Shown in pieces: positions 1-8,819 of a stretch of 64,000 bases of DNA; position 1 is the stretch's first letter, and each line of letters opens with the position of its first letter. The notes beneath the pieces are model-generated. The model was not told the origin of the DNA and made no database searches. It saw nothing but the letters and a program-made list of their open reading frames with translations. Made by a program: the position numbers and the translations under genes. Origin of the DNA: Natronincola peptidivorans (GTDB taxonomy: Bacteria; Bacillota; Clostridia; Peptostreptococcales; Natronincolaceae); contig NZ_FOHU01000004.1 in assembly GCF_900111615.1 (NCBI RefSeq), positions 124,001-188,000 on the forward strand. The letters run 5' to 3'.

Positions 1-69
1 ACTAGACTACCAACAACATACTGTGTGGATAGAAACTTCTACATATACATTCTCATAGGCATATGTCCC

Positions 70-147
70 TAAATTTTAATAGGATAAGAGCTGGATTTGC
101 AACCCACGGTTTTGAGGAAAACCGTAGACCTTGTCTAGTAAAATTTA
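70..147 (+). repeat. Structured repeat element, copy A
   Basis: A 78-base element closed by 13-base arms (taaattttaatag and ctagtaaaattta, one mismatch). Inside is a hairpin ACGGTTTT-GAGG-AAAACCGT. The core words AAGAGCT, ATTTGCA, GGTTTTGAG and AAACCGTAGACCT also occur in the element at 29115-29205, which reads on the other strand and has different but again self-complementary outer arms. It lies beyond the 3' end of lipA. It could be a structured RNA or a small palindromic mobile element; the sequence does not decide. Confidence 0.5.
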
Positions 148-201
148 TCTTTACAAAGGTTATGTGTATAGTAACAGTATTAATAGGATTGTTCTTTTGA
201 C

Positions 202-1059
202 TTATTTGATTACCTTTAAAGCTTCTATAGCATTATAGGAGCTTCTGACAAAAGGACCGCTGGCTACATATTTAAAACCCTTCTCCATTGCAGCCTTCTT
301 ATAGTAGTTAAATTTTTCTGGTGTTATATATTCAACCACTTCTATATGCTTTTTTGTTGGCTGGAGGTATTGACCCAGTGTTAATATATCGCAATTGATT
401 TCTACTAAATCCTCCATTGCCTTTAAAATTTCTTCTTCTCTTTCACCTAATCCTAACATTAGTCCTGTTTTACTAATAATTTGTCCATCAATATTTTTCA
501 CAGTCTGTAAAAGATTTAGTGATCTTTCATAATTAGCTTCAGGTCTGACTTTATGATATAAGGAAGGAACTGTTTCTAAGTTATGATTGATAATTTCAGG
601 CTTAGCCTTAATAATTTTTGTCAATGCCTTATGATTTCCATTAAAATCCGGGATTAGTACCTCTATTGTAATCCCTTTATTATAGCTCCTGATTTCATTA
701 ATAGTATTAACAAAATGCTCCGCTCCTCCGTCCTGTAAATCATCCCTTGTAACTGAGGTAATCACTACATGCTTTAATCCTAATTTTTTTACTGCTGCAG
801 CAACGTTTTGAGGTTCCTTTTCATCTAATATCTCTGGTGCTTCTTTGGAAACAGCACAAAACCTGCAATTTCTTGTGCATGTTTTTCCTAAAATCATAAA
901 AGTTGCAGTTTTGTTTTCAAAGCATTCTCCTATATTAGGACAATCTGCTCCTTCACATACTGTATGAAGGGATAAGGACTTTAGCATGTGATCCATTCTA
1001 TGAAGGCTTTCTTGGTTTGGCACTCTTTTTGTTAACCATGATGGCTTATCATTAATCAT
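202..1059 (-). CDS. lipA: Lipoyl synthase
   Basis: Radical SAM enzyme that inserts two sulfurs into protein-bound octanoyl groups to form lipoyl cofactor in the cytoplasm. The auxiliary cluster cysteines are C35, C40 and C46 (CEGADCPNIGEC); the radical SAM cluster is C61, C65 and C68 (CTRNCRFC). The C-terminal RSSY that supplies the serine ligand is at 272-275. The length of 285 residues is normal. The nearest Shine-Dalgarno (GAGGAG) lies about 13 bases before the ATG, an unusually long gap, so expression may be weak or the start slightly off. Its likely client in this window is the E2 subunit at 12975-14198; lipB at 8820-9527 supplies the octanoyl groups. Confidence 0.95.
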   Translation of the reverse strand: MINDKPSWLTKRVPNQESLHRMDHMLKSLSLHTVCEGADCPNIGECFENKTATFMILGKTCTRNCRFCAVSKEAPEILDEKEPQNVAAAVKKLGLKHVVITSVTRDDLQDGGAEHFVNTINEIRSYNKGITIEVLIPDFNGNHKALTKIIKAKPEIINHNLETVPSLYHKVRPEANYERSLNLLQTVKNIDGQIISKTGLMLGLGEREEEILKAMEDLVEINCDILTLGQYLQPTKKHIEVVEYITPEKFNYYKKAAMEKGFKYVASGPFVRSSYNAIEALKVIK

Positions 1060-1403
1060 ATGTTTAAATCAACTCCTCTAATTTTCACTTTTTCTTCTAT
1101 TTCTTCAAAATTTTATATATTCTTGCAGCTACTTTTATATGGAGCTAAGCTTTTCTTTTCAAAGCTTTACTCCTTTTCTTCTATGGGCTTATCTATAAAG
1201 CCTTTGCTCTATAGCTCTATAGATAAACCCACAGCTAAAGCCATGGGTTCATCTCTATATATATTAAGAGGGGGGGGATTGCCTTTTTACCATATCAATA
1301 CAACTTTCACAGACATTATGAACTGCCTCAAAACAGCTTCTACTCCTGTGCAGATTATCCATGAATAGCTGTTATTGTCTTATTTATGGTTACTTCTTCT
1401 ATT
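1060..1403. other. Intergenic region between AEC transporter and lipA
   Basis: No convincing gene. It holds the hairpin at 1181-1233 and, on the minus strand from an ATG at 1362, a 32-codon cysteine-containing ORF without a clear ribosome site that stops just after a run of eight C (1270-1277 on the plus strand). No good promoter for lipA was recognised, so lipA may be read through from the AEC gene. Confidence 0.4.
1181..1233. other. Long imperfect inverted repeat
   Basis: Arms of 21 bases (ctatgggcttatctataaagc and its near complement, three mismatches) flank a 11-base loop. No T-run follows on either strand, so it is not a standard terminator. It lies downstream of the AEC transporter gene and could protect or end its transcript. 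Confidence 0.45.
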
Positions 1404-2342
1404 CTAGCTCAAAATAACACTATATATAGGAATAACGATTAGACTTATTAATGTGCTGATGCTTGCTATAACAGTTGCATATTTATAATCTGCATCATAT
1501 GCTTGAGCTACAATTGCTATCAATGTCATTACTGGCATGGCTGCTTCCATGATAAAAACTCTTTTCATTAAAAGTGGGATTGAAAGATCCTTTACAAATA
1601 TATACACTAAAAGTGGCGATACTATATATCTGCCTATCATGATGGCTGCCACAGATAAATCAAACTCAATATCTTTTAGATTTACTGAATAAATTACAAT
1701 ACCAATAAATAACAAGGATAATGGCGTAGTCAGCTGTCCTATATATGAAAATGTGTCAAAAACAAATTTTGGTGTTGAAATATTTAAAAGAATAACACTC
1801 ATCCCTATAAAATATGCTATCAACGGAGGTGAAAAAATTCTTTTTACATTATCCCAACCTAAAAGCTTTCTTATACCCTTTTCTTTATCTTGCCTAATAC
1901 TGTATACAATCACTGTCCAAAACATAATTGTATTTCCCATATAAAATAGTAACACATAAGGGAGGCTTTGCTGGCCAAACACGGAAATATTTACAGGAAG
2001 GCCTATAAATAATGTATTTCCCATGGCAAACATGCTGGCAAATAAACCTATTCTTTCAGTTTTTATTTTTAATAATTTTCCTACCAACATGCCGATCATG
2101 AAGGATAGGATCATTGTAATTATTGAAATTGCTAATCCTAGCCCAGATTCCATCAACATATCTTTGCTATAGGTTTTTATTAGATTTGAATATACTAACG
2201 CTGGTAGAGAAACATTTATTACTATTTTGGAAAATAATCGAGATACCTCTTGATTAAACATTCCTATATGGGTTAGAGCATAGCCTATTAGAATAATAAA
2301 TAGTATGCTCAGTGCACTATGTAGGCCATCTGCTGCAATCAC
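1404..2342 (-). CDS. AEC-family (auxin efflux carrier type) transporter
   Basis: Integral membrane protein of 312 residues with about ten hydrophobic segments, typical of the bacterial auxin-efflux-carrier/malate permease family (MleP, MdcF). N-terminal residues such as GYALTHIGMFNQEVSRLFSKIVINVSLP and a later helix with an NTLFIGLPV-like word fit the family. The start is GTG, set by AGGAGG seven bases upstream. Family members move organic anions such as malate or malonate. The gene lies downstream of the TRAP operon, so it may export or exchange a related acid; that is inference. Confidence 0.85.
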   Translation of the reverse strand: MIAADGLHSALSILFIILIGYALTHIGMFNQEVSRLFSKIVINVSLPALVYSNLIKTYSKDMLMESGLGLAISIITMILSFMIGMLVGKLLKIKTERIGLFASMFAMGNTLFIGLPVNISVFGQQSLPYVLLFYMGNTIMFWTVIVYSIRQDKEKGIRKLLGWDNVKRIFSPPLIAYFIGMSVILLNISTPKFVFDTFSYIGQLTTPLSLLFIGIVIYSVNLKDIEFDLSVAAIMIGRYIVSPLLVYIFVKDLSIPLLMKRVFIMEAAMPVMTLIAIVAQAYDADYKYATVIASISTLISLIVIPIYSVILS

Positions 2343-2765
2343 TAATGTTCCTCCTTTGTACAGGTGTTACTAATGTAAATAAGTCTTCTTTCATACCCTT
2401 CAATGCCATAATACCGGTTAAATCAATCTTTGATATCTTTTGAAATAAACTATTTACTTACGGTTTTAGAAATAAAAAGTTTTAATATTTAATTATATTT
2501 CTACCATTTATAATATTTCGTTTTTTTGCCGTTTTTTCCCTATAATAACATCTCTGAGTTTACATTATACTCTTTCTTCTTTTCCAAAAATTTTGGGCCA
2601 ACAGCTCCATCAATGACCCTTGTGACCTGCTGGCTGTCCCTTTAATGTAGTTAGGTCTTATAATAGTATCTTCTTTAGCTTTAGGCTATATTAAAAGCTA
2701 CTGTTGATTCTAAATGAAATCATGATGCTAGGAAGCACTAGGGTGTGTCTTCCATTCTACCTTTT
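2343..2765. other. Intergenic region with possible coding remnant
   Basis: A 423-base gap between the DUF296 gene and the AEC gene. No RNA motif or clear promoter was recognised. On the minus strand at about 2540-2640 an open stretch of about 33 codons reads like protein (it includes VIDGAVGPKFLEKKKEY) but has no start codon and no ribosome site; it may be a gene remnant. I could not assign it to a family. Confidence 0.3.
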
Positions 2766-3236
2766 CTACAATTCCTTAGGTTGGAAAAAGGAAAAACCGC
2801 TTTTTTCATCGTATTCTCTTGCCAATTTCATATCTTTTATTTCAGTAATCACGACTTCCATTGTAGCCAGGATAATATTTCCTTCTTCTAAAATGTGACA
2901 GCCGTAAACCTTCATATCACTATCACTTATTGTTCCATGAAGATGTATTTGAAATTTATCGTCTTCACTTTTAGCTACAATACCTTGTCCATTTAAAAAT
3001 TCAAATATTCCAGTTTTTAATACGGGTTCGCTATAAACCATGTTAAAATAGTTCCCTTCAAATGGCAGTGCATATATAAATGCTGCTTCTTTTAAACTTC
3101 CTACGCATGTGGTAATGATCCCATTGTCAATGTCTCTTTTGCGACAAATTTCTTCAATAGATTTTACTAAATCACTACCAGGTAATAATCTTGCCATAAT
3201 CACTCTGCCTTGAGTACCTTCAGCATCAATAAACAT
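2766..3236 (-). CDS. PPC/DUF296 domain protein
   Basis: A 156-residue protein made almost wholly of the plants-and-prokaryotes-conserved (PCC/PPC, DUF296) domain, as judged from GRVIMARLLPGSDLVKSI at the start, the CVGSLKEAAFIY segment and LHGTISDSDMKVYGCHI later. In plants this domain sits beside AT-hooks; stand-alone bacterial versions form trimers of unknown function. The start is the second in-frame ATG because GGAGGG sits six bases before it. It follows the TRAP large permease and is probably the last gene of that operon, so it may bind a ligand or regulate that pathway. Confidence 0.85.
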   Translation of the reverse strand: MFIDAEGTQGRVIMARLLPGSDLVKSIEEICRKRDIDNGIITTCVGSLKEAAFIYALPFEGNYFNMVYSEPVLKTGIFEFLNGQGIVAKSEDDKFQIHLHGTISDSDMKVYGCHILEEGNIILATMEVVITEIKDMKLAREYDEKSGFSFFQPKEL

Positions 3237-3308
3237 AGTTAACCCTCCATATTTCAAGTGATTTATTTTTAGTGATAAACATTGTATTGATTCTACTATT
3301 GGAAACCC

Positions 3309-4589
3309 TTATCTAATACCAAGGAAATTCGGTAACCATAAAGAAAGTTGCGGTATAAATGTAATCATTAATAAAACGATAATACTTGCCACAATAAAAG
3401 GCAGTACCTTTTTAGATATTTCCTGTAATGAAAGCTTTGAAATGTTACAAGCAACATATAGGTTGATTCCTACAGGTGGCGTTGCCAACCCTATTGCTAG
3501 GTTTACCGTCATGAACACGCCAAATACTACAGGATCTATCCCTAGCGTTCTTATAACTGGTAATAAAATAGGTACTAGAATATAGTAAGCTGAAATAGCA
3601 TCGATGAAACAACCTGCTATAATGAAAATTACATTCATAATAAGTAATATTCCTATAGTGCTGCTGGTTAATCCCATCAAAGCATTCGCCATGTCAGTAG
3701 CAATCCTACCGGTAGTCAGCAACCACGCAAATACACTGGCATTGGCTATAATAAATAGTACTGTTGCAGAAGATATAGATGCTTTAACAAGTAATTCACC
3801 TAAATCTTTTATTTTGATTTCTTTATAAATAAACAGTCCTACAAATAAACCATAAACAACAGCAACACCCGCTGCTTCAGTAGGTGTGACAAAACCGCCA
3901 TAGATTCCACCAAGAATAATAACTGGCGATAGAATTCCCCAAAACGCATCTTTAAAGGCCATAAATATTTCTTTTGTTGTGGCTTTTGGATAAGTTATTA
4001 GATTTTCATTATTTCTCATAACATAATAACTTGCAAGAATTAATGCAATTCCCATCAATAGGCCAGGAATAATACCTGCCACAAATAATCTACCAATGGA
4101 AACCTCCGCTAAAACGCCATAAACTACAAAGGCAATACTTGGAGGAATAACAATTCCAATTCCCCCGGCTGAAGCAATCAGTGCGGAGGACATACCTTTA
4201 TCATATCCGGCATTCACCATTGCAGGTATAAGGATGGCTCCAAGAGCTGCAACTGTGGCTGGACCAGAACCTGAAATTGCTGCAAAAAAACAAGCAACAA
4301 TTACTGTAACTATTGCTAATCCACCTCTGAAATGTCCTACTAAAACGTTAGCAAATTTAATCAGTCGTTTTGATATTCCTGCATATTCCATAATAATCCC
4401 TGCTAGAATAAAGAATGGAATCGCCAATAACGTAAACTTACCAATGGAAGCATACATAATTTGAGGAAACATGGAAAGAGGAAAATCAAATATTATTAGA
4501 GAAAGAATTGTAGATAGTCCCAGCGATATAGCAATGGGAATATTTAATAACAATAATCCAGTAAATATACCAAATAATACTAATGCCAT
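3309..4589 (-). CDS. dctM: TRAP transporter large permease (DctM)
   Basis: Twelve-helix subunit that forms the sodium-coupled transport channel of a TRAP transporter. 426 residues, full length. Family words are visible, including AAISGSGPATVAALG, GGIGIVIPPSIAFVVYG, PTEAAGVAVVYG and a C-terminal TPPVGINLYV. It starts two bases after dctQ ends and has its own AAGGGGGA ribosome site. Works with the adjacent DctQ and DctP; substrate not known from sequence. Confidence 0.95.
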   Translation of the reverse strand: MALVLFGIFTGLLLLNIPIAISLGLSTILSLIIFDFPLSMFPQIMYASIGKFTLLAIPFFILAGIIMEYAGISKRLIKFANVLVGHFRGGLAIVTVIVACFFAAISGSGPATVAALGAILIPAMVNAGYDKGMSSALIASAGGIGIVIPPSIAFVVYGVLAEVSIGRLFVAGIIPGLLMGIALILASYYVMRNNENLITYPKATTKEIFMAFKDAFWGILSPVIILGGIYGGFVTPTEAAGVAVVYGLFVGLFIYKEIKIKDLGELLVKASISSATVLFIIANASVFAWLLTTGRIATDMANALMGLTSSTIGILLIMNVIFIIAGCFIDAISAYYILVPILLPVIRTLGIDPVVFGVFMTVNLAIGLATPPVGINLYVACNISKLSLQEISKKVLPFIVASIIVLLMITFIPQLSLWLPNFLGIR

Positions 4590-4591
4590 CT

Positions 4592-5056
4592 TTATTTTCC
4601 CCCTTCCTTAAAAGCAATATAACTACTTTGTATAGCACGTATGATAATAAATAAAGCCCCAATAGGAATAGCACTACTTGGAATCCATGATGGAATACCT
4701 AGTACAGGAGTTGCTTGTGAAAATCTCATTTGAGTTCTAACCATTTCCATTCCATATTTATATAGAATTGCCATCAGGACAGTAGTAGCCAATGCTCCTA
4801 ATATTCCAACATACCTTTGCATTTTTTCAGGCAGTAAGTCTGTCAACACACTTAACCCCAAATGGGCGCCATGTTTATAAGCTACGGCAGCAGCTAATAT
4901 GCTGTTCCAAACAAATATGATAATTACAACTTCCTCTGTAAATGACCAAGAAGCTCGCAAGAAATATCTAGACAATACATTGCCAAAGTTTATAATAACC
5001 ATGATGGCTAAGCTCACACCCAAAAAATATTCCTCGATTTTATTCAAAAACTTCAA
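4592..5056 (-). CDS. dctQ: TRAP transporter small permease (DctQ)
   Basis: Four-helix membrane subunit that pairs with DctM. The WNSILAAAVAYKHGAHLGL segment near residue 50 is typical of DctQ. The start is taken as TTG, because GGGGGAGG lies just upstream of it; the ATG ten codons earlier has no ribosome site and would sit in front of that Shine-Dalgarno. This gives about 154 residues, normal for DctQ. Confidence 0.88.
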   Translation of the reverse strand: MKFLNKIEEYFLGVSLAIMVIINFGNVLSRYFLRASWSFTEEVVIIIFVWNSILAAAVAYKHGAHLGLSVLTDLLPEKMQRYVGILGALATTVLMAILYKYGMEMVRTQMRFSQATPVLGIPSWIPSSAIPIGALFIIIRAIQSSYIAFKEGGK

Positions 5057-5182
5057 TGAGTTCCTCCCCCTTTCGATCATTAGCATATATTTATACTGTC
5101 AGCATTTATTGTTTATAGATCAGAACTAGATAAAAATAATGTTTTGTTGTTATCTATAACCTCAAATTTATTTTTTTAATTA

Positions 5183-5210
5183 CCTAGACTGTTGAAACCA
5201 ACAGCCTAGG
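5183..5210 (-). other. Hairpin between dctP and dctQ
   Basis: Twelve-base arms (CCTAGGCTGTTG / CAACAGTCTAGG, one mismatch) with a four-base loop directly after the dctP stop codon. The minus strand has only a weak T-run after it, so it most likely protects the dctP message and raises binding-protein levels over the permeases, as is common in transporter operons. Confidence 0.6.
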
Positions 5211-5221
5211 TGAAAAATAGC

Positions 5222-6250
5222 CTACTTTTCGTAACCGAATGCTTCTAGTAATTCTAATCCAATGATACTTTCAAAAGCATCATAGATTGGTTGTACCGCT
5301 TCTCTAAATACAGCAATTTCTTCTGCTGTCATTTCATAAATTTCCATGTATTCATTTAAATATTCTAGGTTTTCTGCATTGATCTCTCTAGCTCTTTGCT
5401 TCTGGAAATCCATTGCTTCAGTAGCAGCCTCTTGGAAGATTACTTTGTCTTCATCACTTAATGAATTCCATACATTCTCACTTACAGTCATCATTAATGT
5501 ATCATAAGAATAATTCCACATTGTCATATATTTTTGAACCTCTTCTAATCTAGCTGAGGTTATAACATCTAATGGATTTTCTTGTCCATCAATGGTTCCC
5601 ATTTGTAGGGATGTAAATACTTCTGAGAAGTTCATAGCAGTTGGGTCAGCTCCTAATTCGCTGAATAAATCAACATACATTCTGATCCCTGGTACTCTTA
5701 ATTTTAAGTTGTTCATATCTGCAGGCGTTGTGATTGGTCTTACATTGTTTGTTACTTGTCTAAAGCCTGATTCCCCTAATGCTAATGGAACAACACCTTT
5801 ATCCCTTGCTAAATCAAACAGCATTTCTTTACCTGGACCTGATAAGGCAGCGTCAGCTTCATCATAGGAAGGAATCAACCAAGGCATGTTTACAACTGTA
5901 AATTTAGGATCTATTCCTGTCCAAATAATAGTTGAGTGAATATCTAAATCGGTAACACCTGATTGTACCATTTCAATACCTCTTACAGTATCTCCACCTG
6001 ATAATTGCTCATTTGGATAAACATCAACAAGATATCTGCCATTTGTTCTCTCTTCTAATAATTCACCAAATAATGTTGCACCCTCATACCAGCTTGAATT
6101 TTCTGATACTGTGATACTCATTCTTAAGGTTTGCGGTCTTGCACTTTCATTTCCTTCTCCACCTGAAGCAGGTGCTTGCTGCGAACAACCTACTGCAGCC
6201 ATTAAAATCATTAGTACTGCAACAATTAAAGCTATCTTTTTCTTAACCAT
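5222..6250 (-). CDS. dctP: TRAP transporter substrate-binding lipoprotein (DctP)
   Basis: Extracytoplasmic binding protein of the DctP family. A signal peptide ends in lipobox AAVGC with the lipidated cysteine at residue 22, so it is anchored outside the membrane. The NNLKLRVPG segment carries the arginine that in SiaP/DctP relatives pairs with a substrate carboxylate; the following SEVFTSLQMGTIDGQENP is also family-typical. The ligand is therefore probably an organic acid. 342 residues, full length. Placed between the dehydrogenase genes and the permeases in one operon. Confidence 0.93.
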   Translation of the reverse strand: MVKKKIALIVAVLMILMAAVGCSQQAPASGGEGNESARPQTLRMSITVSENSSWYEGATLFGELLEERTNGRYLVDVYPNEQLSGGDTVRGIEMVQSGVTDLDIHSTIIWTGIDPKFTVVNMPWLIPSYDEADAALSGPGKEMLFDLARDKGVVPLALGESGFRQVTNNVRPITTPADMNNLKLRVPGIRMYVDLFSELGADPTAMNFSEVFTSLQMGTIDGQENPLDVITSARLEEVQKYMTMWNYSYDTLMMTVSENVWNSLSDEDKVIFQEAATEAMDFQKQRAREINAENLEYLNEYMEIYEMTAEEIAVFREAVQPIYDAFESIIGLELLEAFGYEK

Positions 6251-6294
6251 AAATTCTCCTCCTCATATTTTGAATGGTTTTATATTTAATCCCT

Positions 6295-7338
6295 TTAAGG
6301 AATTAAAACAATTTTGTTGCCAATGCCGGCTTTCAACAATTCAATCGCATCTTCAAATTTTGCAAGAGGCATTGTATGGGTTATCACAGGATTTATATTT
6401 AATAGTCCTTCTTCAAGCATATTTTCCATCCTGATCCAAGTCTGAAACATTTCTCTCCCATGTATTCCTATTATTTTAGCCTCTTTAAAAACCACATCAG
6501 GGCCTAAATCTAAAGAAATCGGGGCTGAAGGTAAACCGATAAGAGCCACCTCTCCGCCTTTTCGTAAATATTTAAACCCTTGGTTGATTGCTTGTGTGCT
6601 TCCTGATGCATCTATAAATCCATCAACGCCAACACCATTGGTAATCTCCATAACCTCATTTACAACATCTATATCCTTGGGATTGATAGCTATATTGGCT
6701 CCAATCTCCTTTGATAGCTTTAGTCGTTCTTCCATCACATCTATAGCGATAATACATGAAGCACCCATTGCTTTGGCTGAAGCAATGGCAAATAAGCCTA
6801 TTGGACCACATCCTATAACAGCAATTTTCTTTCCTGATACTTCAATATCCAAAGTTGATCTTATTGCAGTGCCTAAAGGTTCTAATACAGCACCTATTTC
6901 TGGACTAATGGTATTAGGGATTTTTCGGGCACAAATGGCTGGGATCTTTGTATATTCAGCAAAACATCCATCTGTATGCACACCAAAAATCTGCAAATTA
7001 CCACAAATGTGTTGTTGACCATTATTGCATTGATAACATTTCCCACATGGAATGTGGGTTTCTCCTGCTACATAGTCCCCAGGATTAAGGTCATTTACTT
7101 GAGACCCCACTTCTACAATTTCTCCACTAAACTCATGCCCCATAACCACCGGCATATGAATACCAGCATTTTCTGCCCATGTGTTCCAGTCATAAATATG
7201 CAAATCTGTTCCACAAATTGCAGTGGCCTTCACCCTCACAAGTACGTCTTTTGGACCTAGCTGTGGTATTTCAATTTCTTCCAATTGAGCTCCTATTCCA
7301 GGACTTTTTTTTACTACAGCCAACATCTTCTTTTTCAT
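6295..7338 (-). CDS. tdh: Zinc-dependent dehydrogenase, L-threonine 3-dehydrogenase family
   Basis: Medium-chain NAD(P)-dependent alcohol dehydrogenase of 347 residues. CGTDLHIYDWN near residue 42 has the catalytic zinc cysteine and the Tdh-specific HIYDW; GHEFSGE follows. The structural zinc cysteines are in the CGKCYQCNNGQQHIC region. The Rossmann motif is GCGPIG. The HGREMFQTW segment is also close to Tdh. No kbl (2-amino-3-ketobutyrate CoA ligase) is nearby, so the real substrate may be another 2-substituted 3-hydroxy compound or polyol. Start set by GGGGGT eight bases upstream. Confidence 0.8.
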   Translation of the reverse strand: MKKKMLAVVKKSPGIGAQLEEIEIPQLGPKDVLVRVKATAICGTDLHIYDWNTWAENAGIHMPVVMGHEFSGEIVEVGSQVNDLNPGDYVAGETHIPCGKCYQCNNGQQHICGNLQIFGVHTDGCFAEYTKIPAICARKIPNTISPEIGAVLEPLGTAIRSTLDIEVSGKKIAVIGCGPIGLFAIASAKAMGASCIIAIDVMEERLKLSKEIGANIAINPKDIDVVNEVMEITNGVGVDGFIDASGSTQAINQGFKYLRKGGEVALIGLPSAPISLDLGPDVVFKEAKIIGIHGREMFQTWIRMENMLEEGLLNINPVITHTMPLAKFEDAIELLKAGIGNKIVLIP

Positions 7339-7361
7339 ACTTTATGACCCCCTATAGTTTT

Positions 7362-8111
7362 CTAATCAAGCATTATGCCTCCATCCACATCAGTAATTTC
7401 ACCAGTTATATGCTTTGCCATATCAGAAGCTAGAAATAGTGCAACATTGGCAACATCTTCTGGGTCCGCAAATCTCCTTAGAGGTATAGTATTAAGAAAG
7501 TTTTCTCTTTTTTCACCAGTAAAATCATCAAGCATTGGTGTGTTGGTTGGCCCAGGACAGATGGCATTTGCATTAATTCCATAGGGGCCTCCTTCTCTGG
7601 CTAATCCTTTTGTCATCCCTATAACACCAGCTTTAGAAGCAGCGTATAATGTGTTTCCAAATATACCGCCGCCTCTTTTTCCAGCAACAGAAGCAATATT
7701 AATAATTTTCCCATACTTTCTAGCGATCATTTGTGGGAAAACAGCACTACATGTGTTGAATACACCTTTAAGATTTATATTAATCATACGGTCCCAATCC
7801 TTTTCGCTAGAATCTACAAAACGTTTAGTGTCAACGATTCCAGCATTGTTGATAAGAACATCAATTTTGCCATATTCTGCTGTTATTTCATCAATGGTCT
7901 TTTTTGTTTCTTCAGCGTTAGATACATCTAGCTTATAGACCTTGGCATCAAATCCTTCTTTTGTAATTTCATCCTGGACCTTCTCAGCTAGTTCTTTATT
8001 TATATCCATTATGATAACCTTTGCCTTAGCACGAGCAAAGCTTAAAGCAATGGCTCTCCCTATACCTTGACTTCCGCCTGTAATTACCACTACCTTATCC
8101 TTAAAGTCCAT
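7362..8111 (-). CDS. SDR-family oxidoreductase
   Basis: Classical short-chain dehydrogenase, 249 residues. Cofactor motif GGSQGIG at 12-18, NNAG at 88-91, catalytic S141, Y156 and K160. Aspartate at the end of the second strand (IMDIN) suggests NAD(H). It shares the rare VAGKRGGGIFG insert next to the catalytic serine with the SDR at 10597-11355, so the two are close paralogues in two operons. The start is the ATG after GGAGGT, 15 codons inside the longest frame. It is the first gene of the sigma-54 operon that continues with tdh and dctPQM. Confidence 0.88.
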   Translation of the reverse strand: MDFKDKVVVITGGSQGIGRAIALSFARAKAKVIIMDINKELAEKVQDEITKEGFDAKVYKLDVSNAEETKKTIDEITAEYGKIDVLINNAGIVDTKRFVDSSEKDWDRMININLKGVFNTCSAVFPQMIARKYGKIINIASVAGKRGGGIFGNTLYAASKAGVIGMTKGLAREGGPYGINANAICPGPTNTPMLDDFTGEKRENFLNTIPLRRFADPEDVANVALFLASDMAKHITGEITDVDGGIMLD

Positions 8112-8345
8112 ATCTATATACCTCCAAATTATTGATCTGATTTTTCTTAAAATCATTTCTTTTACACTATGAATGGCACCTGATCCTATTGATCGTCAGC
8201 TGCAGTGATATATTCTCCTACCTTGGTCACTTGCAATATCTCAAATATATCTTGTTTCCTTTTCTGTGGTATGTACATAATCCCATCCTATATCAGGTTG
8301 CCCCTCTGCCGCTTGTACTAATTTGTTAGCTATTCTATCTAAAAT

Positions 8346-8362
8346 AGCAATTATCATGCCAA
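8346..8362 (-). promoter_or_regulatory. Sigma-54 (-24/-12) promoter
   Basis: TTGGCATGATAATTGCT on the minus strand matches the consensus YTGGCACGRNNNTTGCW at every fixed position but one (C to T). Exactly the same 17 bases lie upstream of acoA at 16332-16348. It would drive the SDR-tdh-dctPQM-DUF296 operon, with transcription starting near 8334. Such promoters need an AAA+ activator; an AcoR-type activator is encoded at 16668-18545. Confidence 0.85.
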
Positions 8363-8525
8363 GTATTATTCCTAGAAAAAATGTGGTTTTATGAGGTTCT
8401 TCAATGTTCTGTTAGATTTCATTCTGCAAATAATCGTATTCTTAATATCGTAAGTGCCAAAAAAATAAACACTTTTTATATTGAATCCTCTTCAAGTAGT
8501 TGATCTTTTCACTTTACACAGATAA

Positions 8526-8560
8526 TGCACAATTTTTGAGCATTGCTCATTTTTTGTACA
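8526..8560. promoter_or_regulatory. Tandem activator-binding palindromes
   Basis: Two adjacent 17-base dyads, TGCACAATTTTTGAGCA (8526-8542) and TGCTCATTTTTTGTACA (8544-8560). Both fit the perfect palindrome TGCTCAA-N3-TTGAGCA found upstream of acoA, with one to three half-site changes each. They lie about 170 bases upstream of the -24 element, a usual place for an upstream activating sequence of a sigma-54 activator. Assignment to the local AcoR-like protein is inference. Confidence 0.7.
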
Positions 8561-8662
8561 TCTGCTACAAGCTACTAAGTTGAAATTTCTTTTTTATTTT
8601 TGGCTATGTTAAAGATAAGTGTTGATATTATATAAATAAAAACATGACGAGATACTGAGTGA

Positions 8663-8720
8663 TTGTCACTCTGAGAATAGCAAAGAGTCTTAGATCCTTC
8701 GGTTCTCTCAGGATGACAAA
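8663..8720. repeat. Intergenic dyad repeat (GTCATYCTGAG type)
   Basis: Arms starting TTGTCACTCTGAGA and ending TCTCAGGATGACAA are inverted copies, with an AGATCCTTCGGTTCTC-like interior. Elements with the word GTCATTCTGAG...GAAGAATCT are frequent interspersed repeats in bacterial genomes. This one overlaps a spurious 77-codon frame. Probably a mobile palindromic unit. Confidence 0.6.
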
Positions 8721-8819
8721 TCCCAAGAATTAACAGAATGCTAAAATCAGCAATAATGTTTAACAGAGCCTTATTTTTATATTTCGATATAGAGTATATT
8801 TCTTTCACAGTTTTTACTG

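Larger units (their letters stand above)
8112..8819. other. Control region of the TRAP/SDR operon
   Basis: A 708-base gap. From the gene outward it holds an untranslated leader of about 220 bases, a sigma-54 promoter, a tandem pair of 17-base palindromes, and then an unrelated dyad repeat next to lipB. In the leader a 29-codon minus-strand ORF (stop near 8193) ends in IFEILQVTKVGEYI, which looks like the tail of an STAS domain; it lacks a good ribosome site and is probably a remnant or chance. Confidence 0.6.

Noticed and set aside
1060-1368. 102-codon plus-strand ORF starting next to lipA.
   Set aside because: No ribosome site, composition typical of AT-rich noncoding DNA, and it crosses the strong inverted repeat and the G8 tract.
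8185-8375. Minus-strand open stretch reading FFLGIILGMIIAILDRIANKL, which looked like the end of a membrane protein gene.
   Set aside because: It overlaps the sigma-54 promoter (the LGMIIA codons are the -24/-12 bases), has no start codon, and has a stop just upstream. The reading is most likely chance.
8575-8808. 77-codon minus-strand ORF.
   Set aside because: Its middle is the translated dyad repeat (CHPERTEGSK); no ribosome site and no protein-like character outside it.
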